Below are positions 16,279 to 23,868 of a stretch of DNA of 49,652 nucleotides, in pieces. The first letter of the stretch is position 1. The number at the start of each line of letters is the position of its first letter. The DNA is from CAZMSQ01 sp964569025. Lineage in GTDB: Bacteria > Bacteroidota > Bacteroidia > Chitinophagales > Saprospiraceae. Location of the stretch: positions 1 to 49,652 of the forward strand of contig CAZMSQ010000015.1 of NCBI GenBank assembly GCA_964569025.1, written 5' to 3'. The notes beneath the pieces were generated by a model. It made no database searches, had not been told where the DNA came from, and saw only the letters and a list, made by a program, of their open reading frames with translations. Made by a program: the position numbers and the translations under genes.

Positions 16279-17772
16279 TTAATCCTCAAAACGGGGTGGT
16301 ATGACAGGCTGATAAGAAATGGCAAGTAAACCAAAAAAAGTCAGCATTCCATTAAGTGCCAGAACGAGAAAGCCGAGATTTAACCCCAATTCATTCTTAA
16401 AGACTGTATCGAGGGCATAGGAAACAACTGGTGCGGCAAGACAAACGAGTACCACCCATTTATCCCTGACTTGCAAAGAGGTCAATAGTCCAAATGTATA
16501 CAAACCGAGGAGTGGACCATAGGTATAGGAAGCGGCACGAAACAGATTATTGATGACAGCATCGTCATTCAATGCGTGGAATCCCAGAATGACACCGAAC
16601 AGCAACAAGGAGAAACCAATGTGAACCAATGTGCGAATACGCTGCTGTTGCTTTCGGCCCTGATGCCGCCGCTCGAAGCCCAGAATATCGATGCAAAAAG
16701 AGGTCGTCAGCGCAGTCAGTGCCGAATCTGCACTCGAGTAGGCCGCGGCAATCAGCCCGATGATAAACGCAATTCCAATGATTGGAGAGAGATGTTCCAA
16801 CGCGATGATTGGGTAGAGTTGATCGGTTTGTTCAGGAATTGGGAGACCAATCTCTCCAGCATATAAATAAAGGAGCGCACCCAGAGAGAGAAAGACCAGA
16901 TTGACACCAACCAGAACAATCGCAAAAACCACCATGTTCTTCTGGGCTTCACCCAGTGAGCGGCAGCTGAGATTTTTTTGCATCATGTCCTGATCAAGGC
17001 CTGTCATCACAATGGTAATCAAAGCGCCTGAGACAATCTGCTTGAGGAAAAAGTTCGGATCACTCCATCCTCCTTCTGTGAAAAATACTTTGGAATACCC
17101 TGACGACTGCATCAATTCTACAACTTCTCCGAATCCTTTCTCCATAAAAGAGAGAATGGAGAAAATTGTCAATACAACCGCCGCCAGCATAAAAAAAGTC
17201 TGAAGCGTGTCTGTCCAGATAATAGTTTTCAACCCCGCCCTGAACGTATACACCCAAATGAGCACAATAGTGGCTGCAACTGTCCCAAAAAAAGGAATGC
17301 CCATTGGGCCAAGCACAAAACGCTGCAAAACCATAGCGACCAAAAAAAGGCGAAATGCCGCTCCCACTGTTCGCGACACAAGGAAAAACGATGCACCCGT
17401 TTTATAGGAAACCATCCCAAATCGACCCTCCAACCAGGTGTAAATAGAGGTCAGCTGAAGACGGTAATACAAGGGCAGCAGCACAAACGCAATAACAGCA
17501 TACCCAAGCAAATACCCAAAAACAATCTGCATATAGGAAAACGCCATATTGACCCCGCTGGTCCCCACCAGCCCCGGTATCGAGATAAATGTGACCCCGG
17601 AAAGGGAGGCCCCAATCATCCCGAAAGCCACCACAAACCAGGGCGATTTCCTTCCGGCAAGAAAGAAAACTTCGTTTTGGTTTTCCCGGCCTGTAAGCCA
17701 GGAAACGCCCAATAGCATCAGGAAATACGCCCCGATGATCCCCAAAATCCAGTTTGGCGTCAATTCAATCAT
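16279..17772 (-). CDS. Sodium:solute symporter family (SSS) transporter
   Basis: Inner-membrane transporter of 497 aa with about 13 hydrophobic helices and the LeuT-like fold expected of the SSS family. Family marks include an N-terminal helix pair with the segment SDxFF-like VFFLAGRKSPWFVVAFGMIG, the unwound-helix stretch GASLSGVTFISIPG, the domain AGLKTIIWTDTLQTF, and the sodium-site region AYSSADSALTALTTSF. It would use a sodium gradient to import a small solute (sugar, amino acid, carboxylate or similar); the substrate cannot be read from sequence. The gene is downstream of rnpB on the same strand, separated by a large palindrome. A near-consensus -7 element TGGCTTTG (minus strand, 17778-17785) lies between the palindrome and the ATG. 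Confidence 0.92.
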   Translation of the reverse strand: MIELTPNWILGIIGAYFLMLLGVSWLTGRENQNEVFFLAGRKSPWFVVAFGMIGASLSGVTFISIPGLVGTSGVNMAFSYMQIVFGYLLGYAVIAFVLLPLYYRLQLTSIYTWLEGRFGMVSYKTGASFFLVSRTVGAAFRLFLVAMVLQRFVLGPMGIPFFGTVAATIVLIWVYTFRAGLKTIIWTDTLQTFFMLAAVVLTIFSILSFMEKGFGEVVELMQSSGYSKVFFTEGGWSDPNFFLKQIVSGALITIVMTGLDQDMMQKNLSCRSLGEAQKNMVVFAIVLVGVNLVFLSLGALLYLYAGEIGLPIPEQTDQLYPIIALEHLSPIIGIAFIIGLIAAAYSSADSALTALTTSFCIDILGFERRHQGRKQQQRIRTLVHIGFSLLLFGVILGFHALNDDAVINNLFRAASYTYGPLLGLYTFGLLTSLQVRDKWVVLVCLAAPVVSYALDTVFKNELGLNLGFLVLALNGMLTFFGLLAISYQPVIPPRFED

Positions 17773-17786
17773 ATCTGCAAAGCCAT

Positions 17787-17841
17787 CGACCCGGTCGGAC
17801 CGCTATAGCCGTCGGACCGCTATAGCGGTCCGACCGGGTCG
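17787..17841. repeat. 55-bp composite palindrome with 23-bp perfect arms
   Basis: Arms at 17787-17809 and 17819-17841 are exact reverse complements over 23 bases, with a 9-base spacer that itself contains part of the arm sequence, so the unit GTCGGACCGCTATAG occurs twice directly and once inverted. It sits between the 3' end of rnpB and the symporter start. GC-rich with a TATA-like centre; it resembles a REP-type intergenic palindrome. There is no T-tract after it, so it is not a standard intrinsic terminator. Confidence 0.85.
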
Positions 17842-17859
17842 GGAAACATGTCAAAAAGT

Positions 17860-18250
17860 GAAGCTGCAGGCCTGTAAGCCGGATTCTGTCCCCGATTCGG
17901 CATGCCGGACCGGGCCCCTATCATTTATCTGGCCCCGCCTTCACAGGCGAGGTCTATCTGCCTACCCCCCGGCATCGGGCGAGCAACCCTCAAGCGCCGG
18001 TGTACATGGCATTTCAACCCACAGGGTTTTCCCCATCAGCCTGTTACCAGACCAATGCGTGCGCTCTTACCGCACGTTTTCACCTTTACCCTGGCCCCGA
18101 GGGGGCAGGGAAGTCTTGCTTTCTGTGGCACTTTCCGTACTCCGGCCGAAACCGAAGCCCCACCCGTTAGGTGGTGTGGCGCTCTGCGTTGTCCGGACTT
18201 TCCTCCCTCCCGCCCGAGGGCGAAAGAGCGATAGAGCAGCCCGCGCTTCG
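17860..18250 (-). ncRNA. rnpB: RNase P RNA, bacterial type A
   Basis: Catalytic RNA of ribonuclease P, which matures the 5' ends of tRNAs. On the minus strand conserved region I appears as GAGGAAAGTCCGGAC (18191-18206 region) and conserved region V as ACAGAATCCGGCTTA (17875-17889), the two strands of helix P4. Between them are GGTAACAG and the hairpin GTGCGGTAAGAGCGCAC, followed by GGGGGGTAGGCAG. The 5' end GAAGC (about 18249) pairs with GCTTC at the 3' end (17860-17864), closing helix P1, which defines both ends. Total about 390 nt, normal for type A. A -7 promoter element lies 5 bases upstream of the predicted 5' end. Open reading frames across this stretch are spurious. Confidence 0.95.
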
Positions 18251-18254
18251 ACGG

Positions 18255-18262
18255 CAAAACTA
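18255..18262 (-). promoter_or_regulatory. -7 promoter element of rnpB
   Basis: The minus strand reads TAGTTTTG, an exact TAnnTTTG match, ending 5 bases before the P1-defined 5' end of RNase P RNA. The independent agreement of RNA end and promoter spacing makes this a good promoter call. Confidence 0.65.
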
Positions 18263-18385
18263 ACTGAAAAATCCAATTCTACAGTTCTATCAAACGTGGT
18301 TTCAGAAGAATTTGGTAGCTTCATCGTATTGGATATATGCTGGCCGTTACCCACACGGCCGGTAGTCAGAATTGAAGCAGCGCTT

Positions 18386-19096
18386 ATGCCCACTCTCTAC
18401 CTTTTACCGGCTCCTCTGGGCCCTGATGCCCTGCACACGCTTTCGCCGTATGCGATTTCCCTGATGCACCGGCTTGAATACTTCATTGCCGAACGAGCCA
18501 AGACTGCCAGGCACTTGCTGAAAAGGACCAATCTGCCTCATCCGATAAGCACCCTGACCATCTATGAACTCGATAAACGGACGCCGCCATCGGAGTGGCA
18601 GCGTTTTCTCGATCCCGCTTTGCAGGGACATGATATCGGATTGCTTTCTGAAGCTGGTATGCCCGGCATCGCAGACCCCGGATCGCGTATTGTGACTCTG
18701 GCACACGAGACAGGCATTCGGGTAGAGCCGGTGACTGGGCCCTCTTCCATTTTATTGGCGCTCATTGCAAGTGGGCTGAGTGGACAGAACTTTTGCTTTC
18801 ATGGCTATCTGCCCGCAAAGCGTTCTGAACTGACACGCCAACTGAGTCGACTCGAGAGTCTCAGCAAACGGTTCAGGCAAACTCAGATTTTTATGGAAAC
18901 ACCCTATCGCAATACGGCCGTTGTGCAGGAAGCTTTGAATACCCTCAATCCGGATACCCGCTTCGGAATTGCCTGCGACCTGACCCTCCCAACTGAGTAT
19001 ATCATGACCCGAACCGTCTCGCATTGGAAGAAAAAGCCACCCCCTGACCTCCATAAGAGACCGTCCATTTTTTTGATTGGACATTCGAATGGGTGA
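18386..19096 (+). CDS. RsmI-like SAM-dependent methyltransferase (tetrapyrrole methylase fold)
   Basis: A 236-aa protein of the RsmI family, whose best-known member 2'-O-methylates C1402 of 16S rRNA. Family motifs: LYLLPAPLG at the N-terminus, LLSEAGMPGIADPGSRIV (about residues 82-99), and VEPVTGPSSILLALIASGL (about 110-128). C-terminal TEYIMTRTVSHWKKKP. The frame runs open far upstream through rnpB, but the first sensible ATG after that RNA is 18386. Bacteroidota often carry this short form annotated only as a SAM-dependent methyltransferase, shorter than E. coli RsmI (286 aa) and lacking its C-terminal extension, so exact target is inferred. Confidence 0.85.
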   Translation: MPTLYLLPAPLGPDALHTLSPYAISLMHRLEYFIAERAKTARHLLKRTNLPHPISTLTIYELDKRTPPSEWQRFLDPALQGHDIGLLSEAGMPGIADPGSRIVTLAHETGIRVEPVTGPSSILLALIASGLSGQNFCFHGYLPAKRSELTRQLSRLESLSKRFRQTQIFMETPYRNTAVVQEALNTLNPDTRFGIACDLTLPTEYIMTRTVSHWKKKPPPDLHKRPSIFLIGHSNG

Positions 19097-19186
19097 TGCA
19101 TTTTCGGCAAATCCGTCAACATTCTTCAATCGGGTGCGGTTTTATTTTGTTTCGTTAGCCTTTTTAACCCAACAACACAAACCGCC

Positions 19187-20194
19187 ATGCAAACCATGCT
19201 TGCCACGGCCCAGGACCAGCTCAGCCACAGAGGATTTCTTGACCTGGAGGTTGACCCAACCCTCGATTTATTCGAAGAGATTCAGAAATTGAAAAAGGAG
19301 AAAAATGCAGTCATCCTGGCGCATTTCTATCAGGAATCTGATATTCAAGATGTTGCTGACTATATTGGTGACAGCCTGGGGCTCTCGCAAAAAGCAGCAG
19401 CAACCGATGCTGATATCATTGTCTTTGCAGGCGTCCACTTCATGGCAGAAACTGCCAAGATGCTGAGCCCGCAGAAAAAAGTCTTGCTTCCAGACCTTAA
19501 AGCAGGTTGCTCCCTTGCTGATTCTTGCCCGGCAGATCTGTTTCGCGCATTCAAGCAAAAGCACCCAGACCATATTGTAGTCAGTTATATCAATTGCACC
19601 GCCGAGCTCAAGACGTTGACTGACATCTGTTGTACATCGTCCAATGCAGAAATCATCATCAACAGCATCCCGAAAAATCAGCCCATCATTTTTGCCCCTG
19701 ATCGAAACCTCGGGGCGTATCTCAAAAATAAGACAGGAAGGGATCTTCTTCTTTGGAATGGTGCCTGTATCGTGCATGAAGTCTTCTCACTCGAAAAAAT
19801 CACAAAACTGAAAATGAGGCACCCCGAAACCCGTTTTATCGCTCATCCGGAATGCGAGGCTGAGGTTCTGGAAATGGCAGATTTCATTGGTTCCACCAGT
19901 CAGATGCTTCGATTTACTCAGGAAAGCAACAGTATGGAATTTATCGTCGCCACCGAATCAGGTATTATTCACCAAATGGAGCTCGCATCTCCCGAGAAAA
20001 CTTTCATTCCCGCACCCCCGAACAACGCCTGTGCCTGTAACGAATGCCCTTACATGAGGCTGAATACCCTTGAAAAGCTCTACCTGTGCATGCGATATGA
20101 ACTGCCAGAAATCTATCTCGATCCGAAAGTCATCCGGGACGGGCGAAAGTGTATCGACCGGATGCTTGAAATTTCAGCTCAGGCCGGACTGTAA
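19187..20194 (+). CDS. nadA: Quinolinate synthase A
   Basis: Iron-sulfur enzyme that condenses iminoaspartate with dihydroxyacetone phosphate to quinolinate in de novo NAD synthesis. The 335-aa protein has three pseudo-repeats and the expected [4Fe-4S] ligand cysteines: GCSLADSC (C108), WNGACIVHE, and the C-terminal NACACNECPYM. Other conserved stretches: ILAHFYQ, DYIGDSLGLS, FAGVHFMAETAK, FIAHPECEAEV, TESGIIHQM. ATG 19187 gives MQTMLATAQD; a second Met three codons on is an alternative. nadB and nadC are not in the window. It appears to be transcribed on its own after the methyltransferase gene. Confidence 0.96.
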   Translation: MQTMLATAQDQLSHRGFLDLEVDPTLDLFEEIQKLKKEKNAVILAHFYQESDIQDVADYIGDSLGLSQKAAATDADIIVFAGVHFMAETAKMLSPQKKVLLPDLKAGCSLADSCPADLFRAFKQKHPDHIVVSYINCTAELKTLTDICCTSSNAEIIINSIPKNQPIIFAPDRNLGAYLKNKTGRDLLLWNGACIVHEVFSLEKITKLKMRHPETRFIAHPECEAEVLEMADFIGSTSQMLRFTQESNSMEFIVATESGIIHQMELASPEKTFIPAPPNNACACNECPYMRLNTLEKLYLCMRYELPEIYLDPKVIRDGRKCIDRMLEISAQAGL

Positions 20195-20405
20195 AAGAGC
20201 GGCCCCATGACTATAGTGGTTGCATACTTACAGGCAATCACTTTCGTTCTTTCTAACAACATCTTCGATTTCCCTTGCCGCAGCGACATCTCAGGAGCCT
20301 CTCGGCTGATGTTCATGCCGGTATTAAAGCGGAAGTCGTACCTTTGCTGCAATCTCTCTATTACGCGCCGGCAAACACCGGCAGAAGCCCGCAAATCGTT
20401 TTGAC

Positions 20406-21230
20406 GTGAAGCAGATTCTGACCCTACTCCTGTCTGTTGCCTTTCTCGCCCACCTGAATGCCCAAAGGGGTTGGGAGGTCGGAGGTTGGCTTGGTGTTTC
20501 ACACTATTTCGGCGATCTCAATACAGAGTACCGGCTCGATCGCTTCGGTGGCCATGGCGGAGCAGGGGCCCGCCTGAATGCCAATTCCAGAATCTGCCTC
20601 ATGCTCTCGGCCAATTATTCTTCCGTCTCGGCATATGACTCAGATGCCCAAAATATCTTCGAGCGAGCCCGAAATCTGCATTTCAGGTCTGAAGTGCTTG
20701 ATGCGACCCTCCAACTCGAGTTCAACTTTTTACCCTATATCCACGGAAGCCGGGAGGAGTTCTACACCCCCTACATGTTCGCAGGGCTGAGCGTTGTAAA
20801 TTTCGATCCCGAGGCAGAGTATAAAGGAGAATGGGTGAGCCTCCAGACCTATGGCACTGAGGGGCAGTTTTTTGGAGATGAATATTCCCGGACAACCGGG
20901 GCATTTACCATTGGCGGTGGGTTCAAGGTCGACCTCTCATACGAGTGGAGCCTGAATTTCAATGTAGGCTCCCGCCTGCTCTTCACTGATTACATTGATG
21001 ATGTCAGCGGCGCCTACCCCGATTTCGACGAACTGGAGAACCTCCGGGGAAGGGCCTCGGTTGAGCTCTCTGACCGCTCTGTTCCGGGTGACTTGTTTGA
21101 AAGTTCAATCGGCCGCACCGGGCAGCAAAGAGGAAATGGGAAGGGGAGTGACCACTTTATGTTCTTCCATATAGGCCTGATGTACTACTTCGGAGATATC
21201 CGATGCCCACCCATGTCCAGAAGGTTTTAG
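20406..21230 (+). CDS. DUF6089 family porin-like outer-membrane protein
   Basis: A 274-aa protein with a signal peptide (KQILTLLLSVAFLAHLNAQ) and alternating beta-strand pattern. The WEVGGWLGVSHYFGDLN opening, the TPYMFAGLSVVNFDP central strand and the final FFHIGLMYYFGDIRCP are hallmarks I know from DUF6089 proteins of Bacteroidota. The predicted fold is a small beta-barrel; the function is not known. The start codon is GTG at 20406, the only one that places the signal peptide at the N-terminus. The 211-base gap upstream contains a small hairpin GCCGG-CAAACA-CCGGC but no further gene that I can support. Confidence 0.85.
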   Translation: MKQILTLLLSVAFLAHLNAQRGWEVGGWLGVSHYFGDLNTEYRLDRFGGHGGAGARLNANSRICLMLSANYSSVSAYDSDAQNIFERARNLHFRSEVLDATLQLEFNFLPYIHGSREEFYTPYMFAGLSVVNFDPEAEYKGEWVSLQTYGTEGQFFGDEYSRTTGAFTIGGGFKVDLSYEWSLNFNVGSRLLFTDYIDDVSGAYPDFDELENLRGRASVELSDRSVPGDLFESSIGRTGQQRGNGKGSDHFMFFHIGLMYYFGDIRCPPMSRRF

Positions 21231-21298
21231 TGCTGAGCCTTTCAACGGTATCTCCCTGCTTTTTTTGCACAATTGAAAAGGAGCGGGTGTAATTCTTG

Positions 21299-21306
21299 TA
21301 TATTTG
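21299..21306 (+). promoter_or_regulatory. -7 promoter element of carA
   Basis: TATATTTG is an exact TAnnTTTG match 18 bases before the carA ATG; a TTGA lies 22 bases upstream of it in the place of the -33 element. It overlaps the alternative TTG start at 21304, which supports ATG 21325 as the true start. Confidence 0.6.
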
Positions 21307-21324
21307 CAGAAATACAGATCGCCC

Positions 21325-22428
21325 ATGAATGACGCTCAGTATCCTGTGGCCTCCTTAATGCTTGAAGACGGCACTATTTTCCATGGTAAGGCGGTTGGCC
21401 TTCAGGGAATTGCCACCGGGGAGATTTGTTTCAATACCGGAATGACAGGGTATCAGGAGATTTTTACAGATCCGTCCTATTTCGGTCAACTCCTCGTTAC
21501 CACCAATGCCCACATCGGAAATTATGGAACCCGTAAAAAAGAGGCCGAATCTGATTCTGTCAAGATTTCGGGTCTGATCTGCAAGAACTTCAGTGAGCGG
21601 TATAGCCGAAAAAAAGCGAAACGCTCCTTGCAGGAGTATTTCGAGAAAGAAGGCATTGTTGGCATCGCAGACATAGATACCCGCGCTCTTGTCCGGCATA
21701 TCCGGAGCAAAGGTGCCATGAATGCCATCATTTCTTCCGAGAATACTGATGCTGACTGGATGCGAAGCCGTCTCGAAAATGTACCATCCATGGATGGCCT
21801 GGAACTTGCATCCAGAGTCTCCACCCCAGAGAGTTATACATTTGGAGACGAAGAATCTGCCCTCCATGTGGCTGTGCTCGATTTTGGGGTGAAGTTAAGT
21901 ATCCTGAGGAATATCGCATCCAGAGGATGCTATCTCAAAGTCTTTCCGGCTACGACACAATGGGAGGAAATTGAAGCGTGGAAACCAGACGGTTACTTTC
22001 TGTCGAATGGTCCAGGAGACCCCGGAGTCATGGACTATGCAGTTGATACAGTCAAGCAGATTCTGGCGGCAAACAAACCACTGTTCGGCATTTGCCTCGG
22101 CCACCAGCTCTTGGCGCGGGCTGTCGGTATCCCGACCTACAAAATGCATCATGGTCACCGGGGCATCAACCATCCAGTAAAAAACCTTATTTCCCAGCGA
22201 TCTGAGATTACAACCCAGAACCACGGCTTCGGCGTCAGCCCGGAGGCCATTCGCGATCGGAACGACGAAGTGGAGGTCACGCACATCAACCTTAATGACG
22301 GTACTATTGAAGGGATGAGAATCATCGGGAAGCCAGCCTTCAGTGTCCAATATCATCCCGAGGCTTGTCCTGGTCCTCATGATTCAAGCTATCTGTTTGA
22401 CGATTTTGTGCGTCTGATGCAACAATAA
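21325..22428 (+). CDS. carA: Carbamoyl-phosphate synthase small (glutaminase) subunit
   Basis: Supplies ammonia from glutamine to the large subunit for carbamoyl phosphate, used in pyrimidine and arginine synthesis. 367 aa: N-terminal CPSase domain (LMLEDGTIFHGKAVG, FNTGMTGYQEIFTDPSY, GIADIDTRALVRHIRSKG) and C-terminal class I glutamine amidotransferase with nucleophile C257 in FGICLGHQLLARA and the His-Glu pair in QYHPEACPGPHD. The frame extends 7 codons upstream to a TTG, but that codon lies within the promoter element. carB is not adjacent. Enolase starts 39 bases after its stop on the same strand and may be co-transcribed. Confidence 0.97.
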   Translation: MNDAQYPVASLMLEDGTIFHGKAVGLQGIATGEICFNTGMTGYQEIFTDPSYFGQLLVTTNAHIGNYGTRKKEAESDSVKISGLICKNFSERYSRKKAKRSLQEYFEKEGIVGIADIDTRALVRHIRSKGAMNAIISSENTDADWMRSRLENVPSMDGLELASRVSTPESYTFGDEESALHVAVLDFGVKLSILRNIASRGCYLKVFPATTQWEEIEAWKPDGYFLSNGPGDPGVMDYAVDTVKQILAANKPLFGICLGHQLLARAVGIPTYKMHHGHRGINHPVKNLISQRSEITTQNHGFGVSPEAIRDRNDEVEVTHINLNDGTIEGMRIIGKPAFSVQYHPEACPGPHDSSYLFDDFVRLMQQ

Positions 22429-22467
22429 TTGGAGTTTTCCTTCTGACTGAAAAATCTGTAGAACGCT

Positions 22468-23754
22468 ATGAGCGAAATTACTGATGTCCTCGCAAGAGAA
22501 ATCCTTGATTCCCGCGGCAACCCGACCATAGAGGTCGAAGTAATCACTGATGATGGTGCGTTTGGAAGAGCTGCTGTGCCATCCGGAGCCTCCACTGGCC
22601 AGCATGAGGCAGTGGAACTCAGGGACGGTGATACATCCCGCTACCTCGGCAAGGGGGTGCTGAAAGCGTGTCAGCATGTAGAAACCGAAATTGCTGAGGC
22701 CATTATCGGGCTCGAGGTAACCGACCAGATATATATCGATAAAGTGATGCGTGAACTGGATGGTACTGCCAATAAAGCGCGGCTTGGCGCAAATGCCATT
22801 CTCGGAACATCTCTGGCCGTGGCCAAAGCGGCCGCCATGGAAACCAGCCAGCCTCTGTACAGGTATGTTGGCGGAGCAGGAGCCCACCTTCTCCCGGCAC
22901 CCATGATGAATATCCTCAATGGCGGATCTCACGCAGATAATAGCATCGACTTTCAGGAATTCATGATTATGCCTCTCGCGGCAGATTATTTCTCAGAGGC
23001 CCTTCAGATGGGCGTGGAGGTTTTTCATCACCTCAAAAAGGTACTCCACGACAAAGGCTACTCCACTAATGTCGGAGATGAGGGAGGATTTGCTCCGAAT
23101 ATCAAAAGCAATAAGGAGGCCATCGAAGTAGTGCTGACAGCTATAGAGAAGGCCGGCTATAAGCCCGGTGAGGAAATCGTCATCGCAATGGATGCGGCAG
23201 CCTCTGAATTCTATATAGAAGAGGAAGGGGTCTATCACTTCCACCAGTCGACAGGAGAAAAGTTGACCTCTGCTGAAATGGTTAGCTACTGGAAGGAGTG
23301 GTGCGACACATACCCGATCTTCTCCATCGAAGATGGTCTTCATGAAGATGACTGGGCGGGTTGGAAGCTTCTGACCTCCACACTCGGAGACCGGGTGCAG
23401 TTGGTTGGGGATGACTTGTTTGTGACCAATGTTGAGCGCCTGCAGAAAGGTGTTGAACAGGCTGTCGCCAATTCCATTCTCATTAAGGTCAATCAGATCG
23501 GATCACTGTCTGAGACAATGGCCGCCGTGCAACTCGCCACCCGCAACGGCTATACAAGTGTGATGAGCCACCGCTCCGGCGAAACGGAAGACGTGACAAT
23601 CGCCGACCTCGCCGTGGCACTCAATACAGGACAAATCAAAACCGGCTCAGCATCACGCTCCGACCGGATCGCGAAATACAACCAGCTCCTTCGTATCGAA
23701 GAAGAACTGGGTGATATGGGGGTCTACCCCGGGAGGGCACTCCTCGGCAAGTAA
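22468..23754 (+). CDS. eno: Enolase (phosphopyruvate hydratase)
   Basis: Glycolytic enzyme converting 2-phosphoglycerate to phosphoenolpyruvate. 428 aa, normal length. Conserved stretches: AREILDSRGNPTIEVEV at the N-terminus, AVPSGASTGQHEAVELRDG, GDEGGFAPN, FSIEDGLHEDDWAGW (catalytic region and magnesium ligands), LVGDDLFVTN, NSILIKVNQIGSLSET and the signature SHRSGETEDVTIADLAV. No obvious own promoter in the 39-base gap from carA. Also part of RNA degradosomes in some bacteria, with no evidence for that here. Confidence 0.98.
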   Translation: MSEITDVLAREILDSRGNPTIEVEVITDDGAFGRAAVPSGASTGQHEAVELRDGDTSRYLGKGVLKACQHVETEIAEAIIGLEVTDQIYIDKVMRELDGTANKARLGANAILGTSLAVAKAAAMETSQPLYRYVGGAGAHLLPAPMMNILNGGSHADNSIDFQEFMIMPLAADYFSEALQMGVEVFHHLKKVLHDKGYSTNVGDEGGFAPNIKSNKEAIEVVLTAIEKAGYKPGEEIVIAMDAAASEFYIEEEGVYHFHQSTGEKLTSAEMVSYWKEWCDTYPIFSIEDGLHEDDWAGWKLLTSTLGDRVQLVGDDLFVTNVERLQKGVEQAVANSILIKVNQIGSLSETMAAVQLATRNGYTSVMSHRSGETEDVTIADLAVALNTGQIKTGSASRSDRIAKYNQLLRIEEELGDMGVYPGRALLGK

Positions 23755-23868
23755 GCCAGAAGAAGAAGCCTCTTTGGCAAAAATCAGACCCTTTGGCAGT
23801 TTACCTGTCTGTCGCCGAATGCGATGGAACTGACAATGGTTTCCTGTTGTTGAAGTCAATTCAGGGTT

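Noticed and set aside
17787..17841. Palindrome as an insertion-sequence end or standard terminator
   Set aside because: No transposase gene or target-site duplication nearby, and no T-tract follows on either strand.
17902..18393. Several open frames on both strands across 17.9-18.4 kb
   Set aside because: This stretch is the structured RNase P RNA gene and its promoter; the frames are accidental.
20179..20502. 107-aa minus-strand frame in the nadA-DUF6089 gap
   Set aside because: Overlaps the signal peptide region of the DUF6089 gene and has low-complexity, unpatterned sequence; not supported as a gene.
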